Assembly (NCBI RefSeq): GCF_020103725.1 | Contig: NZ_JAHXBG010000019.1 | Span: 1-64,000 of the forward strand | DNA length: 64,000 bases | Source of the DNA: Hyalangium gracile | GTDB lineage: Bacteria; Myxococcota; Myxococcia; Myxococcales; Myxococcaceae | Direction of reading: 5' to 3' | Shown: positions 28,576 to 37,300 of the stretch, piece after piece | How positions within the stretch are numbered: position 1 is the first letter of the stretch | Layout of the letters: every line of letters starts with the position of its first letter | The notes under the pieces: generated by a model | What the model was told of the DNA's origin: nothing | The model's input: only the letters and a program-made list of their open reading frames with translations | The model's database searches: none | Translations under genes and position numbers: made by a program

Positions 28576-29645
28576 GGAGCTCCCACCTCGAACGCCTCGG
28601 AGAAGGACCCGTCGGTTTCGAGATCGTACCGGCTCGTATCCGGCACCATGCGCCGATGGCCCGCATTCACATTGAGTTCGAGGCTCCGAGGCCAGACGGT
28701 GAGCTTGCCCTTCGTGCCGTCCACGTCGATCCGGATGACGCTGTAGCCGTGGAGGCGCTGGACCTGCTTGCCCTGCGGGCTCATCCACTCCTCCAACCCG
28801 AAGAGCGAGGCGCCACACAGCTTGCGCCGGGGCTGGGCCCCTCCCTCACGGGAGAAGACCGCCGTGGATTCATGCATGTGCCCGTGCAGGTGAGCCATGA
28901 AGCTTCCAGGCCGGTCGATGAACTCGCGGAACTCCTTCCTGGACGCCGGGCTGAGCCATGACTCGGGGTGATGCGTCAGCAGCAGCGACACCTGGTGACG
29001 CCCCAGCCACTGCGGTGGATCCCCATCGCAGACAGCGTTGAGCTGCCGGACATCCACGTGCAGCTCGCCGTCGAAGTTCCGACCGCTCAGCTGGAGGAAC
29101 GAGGAGTTCAGCCCTACCACCCCGAGGCTCACCCCATTCCGGTTCACCGTGGCCGAGAAGTCCCCAGGCAGCAGCCCCTGTTTGACCGCGAGCGTCCCCT
29201 TGGCGAACCGAGCCTGGGCCCACTCCGTGAACGGTTCGAACGCTCGAGCCACCGTCTTCCGGTACTCACCCTTCGGCTCGCTCCAGAAGGCCTGCTGGAT
29301 CTCCTCGTCCTTCTGCCAGAGGGTCAGCGCCTTCACGACCGCCGAGGTCGACTTCGGGCGCTGCAGATCGTGATTGCCCGGCACGAACAACAGCTCGGGG
29401 TTGGAGCCCAGCTCCGCGAACCGCTCCCAGAGCTTCGTCAGCGTCTGCTCCAGCGCCTGAAACTCCGCCTCCGTGCCGCGCTGGGTCAGGTCCCCGGTGA
29501 ACAGCACCAGGTCCCACGGTCCCGTCCGCGCGTGGAGCTCCTTGAGGTCCTTCTCGAACTCGGCCCTCACCTGGGGCCAGAGGATCTGCTGCCCGCCCTG
29601 CCCCTGATGGAAGTCGGTCAGGTGGAGGATGCGAAGAGTAGCCAT
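28572..29645 (-). CDS. Metallophosphoesterase (calcineurin-like), intact
   Basis: A 357-residue dinuclear-metal phosphoesterase. All five family motifs are present: DFH (11-13), GDLTQRG (51-57), GNHDLQ (90-95), THHPE (224-228) and HGHMH (254-258). Family members hydrolyse phosphomonoesters, phosphodiesters including cyclic nucleotides, or nucleic acids; which applies here is unknown. The two-gene duplication with the next gene is obvious (shared LLPGDxSA, VGLNSSFL, VDxRQLNAVC and REGGA segments). It is the first gene of the five-gene operon, 31 bp after the PEGA membrane protein, with a GAGG site before ATG 29645. A signalling-nucleotide role would fit a conflict system, but this is inference. 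Confidence 0.9.
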   Translation of the reverse strand: MATLRILHLTDFHQGQGGQQILWPQVRAEFEKDLKELHARTGPWDLVLFTGDLTQRGTEAEFQALEQTLTKLWERFAELGSNPELLFVPGNHDLQRPKSTSAVVKALTLWQKDEEIQQAFWSEPKGEYRKTVARAFEPFTEWAQARFAKGTLAVKQGLLPGDFSATVNRNGVSLGVVGLNSSFLQLSGRNFDGELHVDVRQLNAVCDGDPPQWLGRHQVSLLLTHHPESWLSPASRKEFREFIDRPGSFMAHLHGHMHESTAVFSREGGAQPRRKLCGASLFGLEEWMSPQGKQVQRLHGYSVIRIDVDGTKGKLTVWPRSLELNVNAGHRRMVPDTSRYDLETDGSFSEAFEVGAP

Positions 29646-29676
29646 ACGTCGCCTCGGTTGAACCGCCCGACGTAGC

Positions 29677-30438
29677 TCACTTCGCGCCGGGCTTCTTCTC
29701 GATCTTCTTCAGCCGCGCGTACAGCTTGACCATCGTGTTCGTACGGCAGAACGTGATCTTCTGCGCGCGCTCGTAGCCCTTGCGCGTCACCTCGACCTTG
29801 ATGGGCTTGCCCGGCAGGCAGTCCAGCGTCAGCGACACGGGCGTGTTCCCCTGGTCGTTGCCATCCACCCGCACCGACACGTTCGCGGGCTCGGACTCCA
29901 CCACCAGGATGGCCGCCCCGTCGAAGGAGGTGCTCTGCTCGGTGATTACCTCCGCCGGGTCCTTCGATGGCGCCGGCGTCTCCAGCGTCGGCGCGATCGT
30001 CCTGTACGTCGTCGGAAGGATGCCCGACGTATCCGGCGCGTCCGGCAACTGGAACGAACCATTGAGCTCCGGCAGCACGAACAGCACCGCCGCCATCAGC
30101 CCGAACCCTGCCGCGCCCAGCTTCAGCGCCGCGGCCACCTTCCACGGCCCGCCCTCCGTCGAAGGCAGGAACGTCCCCACCTTCTCCTGCGGCGGCGCCT
30201 GGTGCACCGACACCGTCCCGGACGAGCCCGTCCGAGTCGCCGTGCCCGCCCCAGGCTGGGCTCCGCCCTGCCCCGGCTGCGCTCCGCCCTGCCCCGGGCC
30301 CTGGAGGTTGGAGAATCGAGACTGGACGTGCTCGACCTCCTGGGAGCGCCCCATGAGGGCGTCCTTCATCTCATCCGGCTGGTGCCCACCCTCTTCGGGA
30401 GGAGGCCAGCTCGGCTTGGGTTGCTGTGGGTTGCTCAC
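29677..30438 (-). CDS. Single-pass membrane protein with PEGA domain
   Basis: A 253-residue protein. The N-terminal 95 residues are cytoplasmic-looking, Pro/Gly/Gln-rich with short GGAQPG repeats, and probably disordered. One membrane helix follows (about 101-122), then a linker rich in Thr/Pro and a C-terminal PEGA domain (LVVESEPANVSVRVDGNDQG ... GYERAQKITFC), a small beta-fold common in myxobacterial envelope and kinase proteins. It starts at GTG 30438 with a strong GGGGAGGAG site. It lies 24 bp downstream of the PilB-like ATPase and 31 bp upstream of the metallophosphoesterases, so it may belong to either group or connect them. Function unknown. Confidence 0.82.
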   Translation of the reverse strand: MSNPQQPKPSWPPPEEGGHQPDEMKDALMGRSQEVEHVQSRFSNLQGPGQGGAQPGQGGAQPGAGTATRTGSSGTVSVHQAPPQEKVGTFLPSTEGGPWKVAAALKLGAAGFGLMAAVLFVLPELNGSFQLPDAPDTSGILPTTYRTIAPTLETPAPSKDPAEVITEQSTSFDGAAILVVESEPANVSVRVDGNDQGNTPVSLTLDCLPGKPIKVEVTRKGYERAQKITFCRTNTMVKLYARLKKIEKKPGAK

Positions 30439-30462
30439 GTTTCTCCTCCCCGCCCCTCAGGC

Positions 30463-31989
30463 TCAGCCACCGACCACCCGGAACACTTCGCGCAGCGTCG
30501 TCGCCCCGGCCCTCGCGCGCTCCACGCCCGCCTCCAACAGCGTCACCATGCCTTCCTTCCGCGCGATCTCCTGCAGCTGCGGCGTGGGCATCTTGGCGTT
30601 GATGCCATCCCGGATGGCCGGGCTGACGACCAGCATCTCGTAGATGGCGGTGCGCCCCAGGTACCCGCTGCCACCGCAGCGCTGGCAGCCCACCGGTGAG
30701 TAGAAGTTCCCCGTGGCCAGGCCCGCCGCGTCCAGCCGGACCGCCTCCTCCGGGCTGATGGGCGACGGCGTCCGGCAGTGCGGACACAGCGCGCGCACCA
30801 GGCGCTGCGAGATGGTGGCCACCGTGGCGGACGCCAGCAGGAAGGGCTCCACTCCCATCTCGATGAGCCGGTTGAACACGCCCGACGCCGAGTTCGCGTG
30901 GATGGTGGTGAGGATGAGGTGGCCGCTCAGGCCCGCCTGGATGGCCGTGCGCCCCGTCTCCGGATCGCGAATCTCGCCCACCATGATGACGTTCGGGTCC
31001 TGCCGCAGCACCGAGCGCAGGCCCTGGGCGAAGGTGAAGCCCTGCTCGGCGTTGACCTGCGTCTGCGCGAACAGCGGCACGTCGAACTCGACCGGATCCT
31101 CGATGGTGGCGATGCGCGTGAGCGCGCCGCGCGACTCCTTGATGTAGCCCAGCGAGGCGTACAGCGATGTCGTCTTGCCGCTGCCCGTGGCGCCGGCCAC
31201 GAAGATGACGCCCTGGGGCAGCTGGAGGATCTGCTGGTACTTCTCATGCAGCGCGCTGGGGAAGCCGAGCGCGCTGAGCTGCGGCAGCTGCACGCCCGTG
31301 CGAGCGATACGCAGCGCCACGGCCTCGCCGTGGTTGGTGGGCAGCACCGAGACGCGGATGTCCGCGGGCCCCTCCGGCGTCGAGAGGGGGAAGTGTCCGT
31401 CCTGCGGCTTGTCCAGCTTGTAGAGCGTCAGCTTGGACAGCACCTTGATGCGGTTGATGAGGCGCGGGTGGTGCTCGCGCGGGAAGGTGAGCACCTCCTC
31501 CAGCACGCCGTGGACGCGGAACGCGATGCGCGTGCCCGACTCCAGCGGGTGGATGTGCACGTCGCTGGCGCCCAGCCGGATGGCCCCATCCATCAGCGTC
31601 TCCATGAAGACGATGATGTCCGGATCCGGCGTGTTGGCGACGGTGCGCAGGTACTGGCCCAGCTCCACCAGCATCTCGCGCACGACGATGGCCACGTCCT
31701 CGTTGACCACCTCCAGCGGCGAGAGCACGGGGCGCTTGGCCAGCGGCGGCGGCGCGCGGCGCGCGATCGAGGTGACGAGGCTGGACCCCACGCCCAGCAC
31801 CAGCGCCAGACCGGCGCTGAGCAGCACCAGGGGCGAGGCCGCCGTCTGCAGGTAGGGAACCACCGCCTTCAGCGCGCCCTCCACCCCCTGGGTGGAGTGC
31901 CGGTAGATGAAGGAACCGACGCCCACCACGAGGACCACTCCAGCGAGGGTCCACAAGCCGCGGGTCGCCTTGCTCATCAGCGCAGTCAT
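30463..31989 (-). CDS. PilB/GspE-like secretion ATPase with N-terminal membrane anchor
   Basis: A 508-residue type II secretion/type IV pilus superfamily ATPase. Walker A is GATGSGKT (266-273), the Asp and His boxes are present (IEDPVEF, LTTIHANSA), Walker B is GEIRD (338-342), and a zinc tetracysteine (CPHC 402-405, CQRC 435-438) matches GspE/PilB. The N-terminus is unusual: instead of the normal soluble GspE N1 domain it has two membrane helices (about 11-28 and 50-73). No secretin, platform or pilin genes are nearby, so it is an orphan. It is co-directional with the kinase and PEGA genes. ATG 31977 is an alternative start. It may power assembly of something encoded elsewhere. Confidence 0.9.
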   Translation of the reverse strand: MTALMSKATRGLWTLAGVVLVVGVGSFIYRHSTQGVEGALKAVVPYLQTAASPLVLLSAGLALVLGVGSSLVTSIARRAPPPLAKRPVLSPLEVVNEDVAIVVREMLVELGQYLRTVANTPDPDIIVFMETLMDGAIRLGASDVHIHPLESGTRIAFRVHGVLEEVLTFPREHHPRLINRIKVLSKLTLYKLDKPQDGHFPLSTPEGPADIRVSVLPTNHGEAVALRIARTGVQLPQLSALGFPSALHEKYQQILQLPQGVIFVAGATGSGKTTSLYASLGYIKESRGALTRIATIEDPVEFDVPLFAQTQVNAEQGFTFAQGLRSVLRQDPNVIMVGEIRDPETGRTAIQAGLSGHLILTTIHANSASGVFNRLIEMGVEPFLLASATVATISQRLVRALCPHCRTPSPISPEEAVRLDAAGLATGNFYSPVGCQRCGGSGYLGRTAIYEMLVVSPAIRDGINAKMPTPQLQEIARKEGMVTLLEAGVERARAGATTLREVFRVVGG

Positions 31990-32064
31990 GGGATGGAGCA
32001 GACCCTACCACCCAGGTGACTGCCGTTCCACTCGGGGACGACCAGTCAGGCAGACGTCGCCGCC

Positions 32065-34203
32065 CTATTCGAGCTGCTCTCGCACGACGGTGGTCCTACC
32101 TGGCTCCACCACCACCTTCACCGCCTTGATGGCGCCCAGCTCGCTGTTCACCAGCCGCAGCGTGTAGCTGCCCTCGTACACCTCGCGGGGCGCCAGCGGC
32201 GTGGTGCCCAGCTTCCGCTCGCCGATGTACACGTCCGCCCAGGGCCTGGCGTCCGCGGCGATCTTCCCCTTGCGGAACTCGATGGCGCTGCGGGTCTTCC
32301 CCTTGGCATCCACGTTCACCGAGGTCGTCTGGCGCAGGTCCAGCTCGGCGTTGACGAAGGTGAGCGCCACCTTGCCCGCCGGCAGCTTCACCGTGGTCGG
32401 CGTGCGCCCCAGCTTCTTGCCTCCGTAGAAGACATCCGCGGGCGGAGTGCTGGAGATCTCCACCTCGCCCGTCACGCCGTCCTTCCTGCCCTTCTTCGCG
32501 CGCGGATCCGAGGCCACCTCCGGCGTCGGCTCGAGCGCTGGCGCCGGCACGGCCTTGAGCGCGAGCTTCACCGGGACGGTCACCCCGGGCTCCACCTTCA
32601 CCGTGGCCGCCTCGTCCAGGTGGCCCGCGAGGCTCACGCGGATGAGGTGCTCCACCCCGGAGGCCACCTCCGGCAGCGTCAGCGGCGTGGTGCCCTCCTG
32701 GAGCTTCCCATCGAGCACCACCGCGGCCCCCGGCGGCTCGGTGACGAGCGAGATCGTCCCGGGCCGGGCCTGCTCGGGCGGCAGCAGCACGGAGACGGTC
32801 TTGCTCGCCGCCTGCCGGGTGAGCTTGACCGTCACCTCGCGGGCCTCGCGGCCCTCCTTCTGGACGCGCACGCGGATGTCCTGCTCGAGCGCCAGCATCC
32901 GCAGCGTGCCCGGCGTCTTCACCTTCGACTCCAGGCCATCCACCACCAGCGTGGCGCCCGGCGGATCGCTCTCCACCGTCAGCTCCCCCTCCACGGGGAC
33001 CGGCGGCTCCGAGGGCCGGGCGAGCATGAAGCCGAGCCCCACCAGCGCCACCAGCGCCAGCGCCCCCACGCCCGCCATCACCTTCTTGTTGCGGCCGCTG
33101 GGACGGCGCACCGCCTCCACCACATCCGAGCCCTGAGGGTCTCCTTCCCGCCGGGCGTTCGGGTCCGTGAAGCCGGACACCTGCGAGTTGCCGGTGCCGG
33201 TGCGGTGGCCCTGCTCGATGATGTCGACGAGCTGCTCGGGCCGGGCCGTGGGCAGCTCGCGCAGCAGCGCCTGGTAGGCGGCGTGCTCCTCGGCGAACAG
33301 CTCCAGCATGAAGCGCGAGACGTGGACGCTGGTGGGCGGCTCGGGCGTGCTGGCCAGGTACTTCTCCAGCGCCAGCTGCATCTCCTGGGCGCTGGCGTAG
33401 CGCTTGCGCCGGTCCTTCTGCAGCGCCTTCTCCAGAATCTCGTCCAGCGCCGGGGGCACGTCCGGGCGCAGCTCGGAGGCGGGGCGGACCTCGCCCTCGA
33501 GGATGTCCTGCATGATGGCCAGCTCGTTGTCGCGCTTGAAGAGCCGGCGGCCGACGAGGATCTCGTACAGCACGATGCCCAGCGCGAACACGTCGCTGCG
33601 GGCATCCAGCGGCACCGAGCGGATCTGCTCGGGGGACATGTAGCTGTACTTGCCCTTGAGCTTGCCGCCCTCCGTCTTGGTGCTGTGGGACTCGGCCTTG
33701 GCGATGCCGAAGTCCACCACCTTCACGCCGCCCTCGTAGGTGACGAGGATGTTGGAGGGGGACACGTCCCGGTGGACGATGTTCAGCGGGTTGCCCGCGT
33801 TGTCCTTGCGGGTATGCGCGTAGTGAAGCCCCTCGCACGCTCCGGCGACCAGCCGCGCGGCGATGGCCGGAGGCAGGGCCACCTGGGCGCGCTTGCCCTT
33901 GCGCAGGATGGCCAGAAGGTCATGCCCCGCGATGAACTCCATCGCGATGTAGAAAGAGGACTGCTCCTGCCCCAAGTCATAGATCTGCACCACGTTGGGG
34001 TGGTTGAGCGTGGCCGCCAGCCGCGCCTCGTCCAGGAACATCTGGACGAACTCCTTCTCGGTGGAGTGCTGGTCGAGGATCCGCTTGACGACCACGAGCT
34101 TCTCGAATCCCTGAAGCCCGAGCTGCTTGGCGAGCCAGATCTCCGCCATTCCGCCCACGGCGAGGCGCTTGAGCAGGAGGTACTTTCCGAACTGCTGGGT
34201 CAT
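32065..34203 (-). CDS. Transmembrane Ser/Thr protein kinase with PEGA repeats
   Basis: A 712-residue eukaryotic-like kinase. The catalytic domain occupies about residues 1-280, with a glycine loop LAVGGMAEIW, an ATP-binding lysine in VVKRI, catalytic HRDVSPSNIL and DFGIAK. A juxtamembrane linker follows, then one membrane helix (about 385-405), and a periplasmic part with about four PEGA repeats (for example VESDPPGATLVVDG, VTEPPGAAVVLDG, ISSTPPADVFYGG). The start is ATG 34203 (MTQQFGKYLLL); the frame is open a little further upstream. It heads an eight-gene co-directional run ending in the HEPN-like gene and could link an envelope signal to it, but the 75-bp gap before the ATPase gene leaves room for a separate transcript. 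Confidence 0.93.
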   Translation of the reverse strand: MTQQFGKYLLLKRLAVGGMAEIWLAKQLGLQGFEKLVVVKRILDQHSTEKEFVQMFLDEARLAATLNHPNVVQIYDLGQEQSSFYIAMEFIAGHDLLAILRKGKRAQVALPPAIAARLVAGACEGLHYAHTRKDNAGNPLNIVHRDVSPSNILVTYEGGVKVVDFGIAKAESHSTKTEGGKLKGKYSYMSPEQIRSVPLDARSDVFALGIVLYEILVGRRLFKRDNELAIMQDILEGEVRPASELRPDVPPALDEILEKALQKDRRKRYASAQEMQLALEKYLASTPEPPTSVHVSRFMLELFAEEHAAYQALLRELPTARPEQLVDIIEQGHRTGTGNSQVSGFTDPNARREGDPQGSDVVEAVRRPSGRNKKVMAGVGALALVALVGLGFMLARPSEPPVPVEGELTVESDPPGATLVVDGLESKVKTPGTLRMLALEQDIRVRVQKEGREAREVTVKLTRQAASKTVSVLLPPEQARPGTISLVTEPPGAAVVLDGKLQEGTTPLTLPEVASGVEHLIRVSLAGHLDEAATVKVEPGVTVPVKLALKAVPAPALEPTPEVASDPRAKKGRKDGVTGEVEISSTPPADVFYGGKKLGRTPTTVKLPAGKVALTFVNAELDLRQTTSVNVDAKGKTRSAIEFRKGKIAADARPWADVYIGERKLGTTPLAPREVYEGSYTLRLVNSELGAIKAVKVVVEPGRTTVVREQLE

Positions 34204-34316
34204 GTCGGACGCCACTGTATCGGAAGAGGGCTCCCCGAGCACAATCCGACCCAGGGAGGCGCGCCAGGGCCCGACTGCGGTAGGTTGGGCCCATCCGCCC
34301 TACCCACGGTCCCCCC

Positions 34317-37300
34317 ATGGCCCCACTCCCCCGCGCCATCGCCCCCCGCGTGCGCCTGCTGCTGCCAGCGCTCCTGCTGGTCGCCGCCGCCTGTCAGCAG
34401 TCCGAGTCGACCCAGACCGCGCCCTCGCTCCCTGCCCTGACGAGCGCCCGCCAGGGGCTGCTGCGCGTGCCCATCGACAACGCGGGAGACATCTTCCTGG
34501 GGCAGACGACGCCCACCTTCAATGCCATCAACCTGCTCGATGGCCGAGGGTTGAACGCGCCGGACGGCATCGCCCTGGACACCAGCGTGAGCCCGCCGCG
34601 CGTCTACGTGGCGGACACCGCCAACAGCCGCGTGCTGGCCTGGGCGGACGCCAACGCCTTCGCCAACGGGGACCCGGCGGACAAGGTCATCGGGCAGATC
34701 GACCCCTACCGCGGGGCCTGCGGCGCCACGGGAGTGAACGCCACCTCGCTGTGCACCCCCAGGGCCGTGGAGGTGGACCCCTCGGGCAACCTCTACGTCG
34801 CGGACACGGGCCACAACCGCCTCCTGTTCTTCACCGCCCCCTTCACCACGGACCTGGTGGCGGACCGCGTCTATGGCCAGAGCGGCAACTTCCTCACGGG
34901 CAGCTGCAACCAGGGAAGCACGCCGAGCGCCACCACGCTCTGCACTCCGGCGGGGCTGTCGCTGGATGGCGCGGGCAACCTGTATGTCTCGGACCAGGGC
35001 AACCACCGGGTGCTGCGCTTCGACGCGCCGCTCACGGACGTGGCGGCGGACGCGGTGCTGGGACAGACGGGCATGGCGGGCAACCTGCCCAACATCGTGG
35101 ACGCGCGCGGCCTGTCCAACCCGTCGCGCCTGGCCATCGACCGCAGCGTCACGCCCAACCGCATCTATGTGGCGGACACGGACAACCACCGGGTGCTGGG
35201 CTGGAGCAGCGCCACCGCCTTCACCAACGGGGCCCCGGCCGACCGCATCCTCGGCCAGCCGGACGCGGCCTCCAGCGGGTGCAACACGGGCGGCATCGGC
35301 CCCGGCACGCTGTGCTTCCCGCGCGGCCTGACGGTGGACGGCGCGGGCAACCTCTTCGTGGCGGACACCAACAACAACCGGGTGCTCGTGTTCGACGCGC
35401 CCTTCGCCAGCGACAAGCTGGCGGACAAGGTGTGGGGGCAGCCCTCCTTCACGGGCTCCACGTGCAACAACGGCGGCGTCGAGGCCCACACGCTGTGCAG
35501 CCCCTGGGGCGTGGCGCTGGACTCCACGGGCGGACTCCTCGTGGCGGACACCAACAACAGCCGGGTGCTCTACTTCGAGGGGGGCCGCTCCGGCGACACC
35601 ATCGCGGATGACGGGTTCGGCCAGGGCAACCCCACGGACACCACGTGCAACACCGGCGGCATCTCCGCGTGGACGCTGTGCAGCCCGCGCGGCGTGACGG
35701 TGGACGCGGCCGGCAACGTCTTCGTGGCCGACACCGGCAACTCGCGCGTGCTGGCGTACACGACCGCCACCGGGGACACGATGGCGGACGTGGTGTTCGG
35801 CCAGGCGAACATGACGGTGGCCACGTGCAACGCCACCGGCCTCAACAGCTCCTCGCTCTGCAACCCGGGCTCGGTGGCGGTGGACGGCGCGGGCAACGTC
35901 TGGGTGGGGGACGAGGGCAACTCTCGCGTGCTGGGCTACCAGACGCCGCTCACCACCAACACCGTGGCCGACAAGCTGGTGGGCAAGTCGAGCTTCACCT
36001 CCAGCACCTCCGCGTGCTCCGCCGCCTCGGCCTCGTGCCTCGTCACCTCCGCGCCCTCGGTGGCGGTGGATGTCGCCAACAACCTCTATGTCGCGGACAC
36101 CTCCGGCAACCGGGTGCTGGGCTTCAACGCGCCCTTCGCCACCGGCAACGACTCCACCGCCGATCGCGTCCTCGGCCAGACGGACTTCGCCAACACCGCG
36201 CGCAACTCCATCGACACCCAGGGCCTCAACGGGCCGGCGGGCCTCCACGTGGACCGCTCCTCCTCGCCCAACCGGCTCTACGTGGCGGACACCGCCAACA
36301 GCCGCGTGCTGGTGTGGAGCTCGGTGGCCTTCACCAACGGCCAGGCCGCCGCCCGCGTCTTCGGCCAGACCGACTTCGCCCGAGGCGTGTGCAACGGCGC
36401 CGGGCTGGGCGCCTCGAGCCTGTGCACCCCCGCGGACGTGACGACGGACGCGGCTGGCAACCTCTACGTCTCCGACACCAACGCCCGCGTGCTGGAGTAC
36501 GACGCGCCCTTCGCCACCGGCGGAGACACCGTGGCGGACCGCGTCTTCGGGCAGACGGCCTTCACCGGCAACACCTGCAACAGCGGCGGCGCCTCCGCAC
36601 TCACCCTGTGCGGCCCGAGGGGCCTCACGGTGAACTCCACCGGCAACGTGTACGTGGTGGACGGCGGCAACCACCGGCTGCTGCGCTACACCACGCCGCT
36701 GAGCACGGACCTCGTGGCGGACGCGGTGCTCGGGCAGATCGGCTTCCGCTACACCGGCGCCAACCTGGTGGACGGCACGGGCTTGTACAACCCCTACGCC
36801 GTGGCGATCGACGTGTCGGTGACGCCCAATCGGCTCTACGTGGCGGACTACTCGAACAGCCGCGTGCTCGCCTGGGCGGACGTGACGGCCTTCCAGACGG
36901 GCTCGCCCGCGGACCTGGTCCTGGGCCAGCCGGACCTGCTGACCTCCGGCTGCAACAGCCAGGGCATCTCCGCCTCCAGCCTCTGCCTGCCCACCGCCGT
37001 CTCCGTGGACGCGCAGGGCCGCGTCTACGTGGCGGACACCTCCAACAACCGCCTGCTGCTCTACAACCCGCCCTTCACCACCGACACCGTGGCGGACAAG
37101 GTGCTCGGCCAGGCGGACTTCACCCCCCGCACGTGCAATCGCGGCCTCTCCGCCCCGAGCGCCGCCACGCTGTGCGCTCCCTACGGCGCGGTGATGAGCC
37201 CGGCGCAGGAGCTCTTCGTCTCCGACCACGACAACAACCGCGTCCTGGTCTACGTGGACCCCTGGACCACGGACGCGACGGCCGACGCCGTGTTCGGCCA

